From positions 202,335 to 266,334 of the forward strand of contig NZ_QXJG01000001.1 in the NCBI RefSeq assembly GCF_003670295.1: a DNA stretch of 64,000 nucleotides. Reading direction: 5' to 3'. Shown in pieces: positions 63,934-64,000 of the stretch (within the stretch, counting starts at the first letter, position 1; the number at the start of each line of letters is the position of its first letter). The DNA comes from Helicobacter burdigaliensis. GTDB taxonomy: Bacteria; Campylobacterota; Campylobacteria; Campylobacterales; Helicobacteraceae. The notes beneath the pieces were generated by a model. The model was not told where the DNA came from, did no database searches, and saw only the letters and a list, made by a program, of their open reading frames with translations. Made by a program: the position numbers and the translations under genes.

Positions 63934-64000
63934 TTAAATCCTCTCAGCCATACAAGGATTATTTGTTTTAAAGTTTTCAGATACAACACAAGTGCTATAA
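63934..64000 (-). CDS. C-terminal end of an unidentified gene (partial)
   Basis: The minus strand is open from the window edge to TAA 63936-63934 and reads YSTCVVSENFKTNNPCMAERI. The strong hairpin directly downstream supports a real gene end. Twenty-one residues with two cysteines are too few to name a family. Confidence 0.35.
   Translation of the reverse strand, partial: YSTCVVSENFKTNNPCMAERI

Overview
The window reads as chromosome of a Helicobacter-type member of the Campylobacterota. The DNA is AT-rich and genes are packed in short, overlapping operons. Futalosine-pathway menaquinone synthesis (MqnE), a TlpD-type soluble chemoreceptor and a CetA/CetB-like aerotaxis pair are typical of the group. 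As I recall them, two long blocks also match H. pylori gene order: aroB / MscS channel / mtaB / ftsH-like / small protein, and mfd / ccmA / M23 peptidase / folC / (GGDEF-like) / lptE / leuS / DUF6394 / secF / secD / yajC. The species is probably not H. pylori itself, because the accessory genes at 6.8-25.9 kb are unlike it. That last point is inference.

Layout. 0-6.7 kb: a partial phosphoribosyltransferase, mqnE, the PAS/MCP taxis pair, an EF-hand protein and gdhA. 6.7-8.0 kb: a small XRE-regulated cassette with a duplicated palindromic operator, and dispersed GTCATTGCGAG repeats. 8.0-12.2 kb: ridA, a molybdopterin operon (moaD, moaE, mobB, mog) and a Pit phosphate transporter. 12.2-14.4 kb: small exported proteins, one of them LprI-like. 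14.4-23.4 kb: an accessory island. Two operons there encode exported versions of redox and detoxification folds (aldo/keto reductase, ABM monooxygenase, cyclophilin-like twice, carboxymuconolactone decarboxylase, cupin). Each operon has a MerR-type promoter with a 19-bp spacer. Between them lie a frameshifted merR gene, a decayed membrane-protein gene and a large, very AT-rich SF1 helicase with a HEPN-like RNLLEH motif near its N-terminus. 23.4-25.9 kb: an arsP-arsR-acr3 arsenic operon with an operator. 26-32.8 kb: an inosine/uracil glycosylase, DedA, metH, queC and ribBA. 32.9-33.2 kb: tRNA-Gln and tRNA-fMet. 33.4-41.2 kb: tlpD, an SMR efflux pair, aroB, an MscS channel, mtaB and an FtsH relative that lacks HExxH. 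41.2-48.7 kb: twin exported proteins, dus, a chemoreceptor with a c-type haem motif, an orphan histidine kinase, glyS and a TrpC-like pseudoenzyme. 49.2-63.0 kb: a long minus-strand run for phosphodiesterase, repair, cell shape, folate, LPS export, leucyl-tRNA synthesis and Sec translocation. 63-64 kb: non-coding DNA rich in repeats, ending in a strong hairpin.

The best candidates for something new are the MerR-controlled exported redox cassette with its broken regulator, and the HEPN-like/SF1-helicase protein inserted between its two halves. Other points worth a second look are the protease-dead FtsH, the haem-motif chemoreceptor, the TrpC-like pseudoenzyme kept next to glyS, and the paired XRE operators spaced 53 bp apart.
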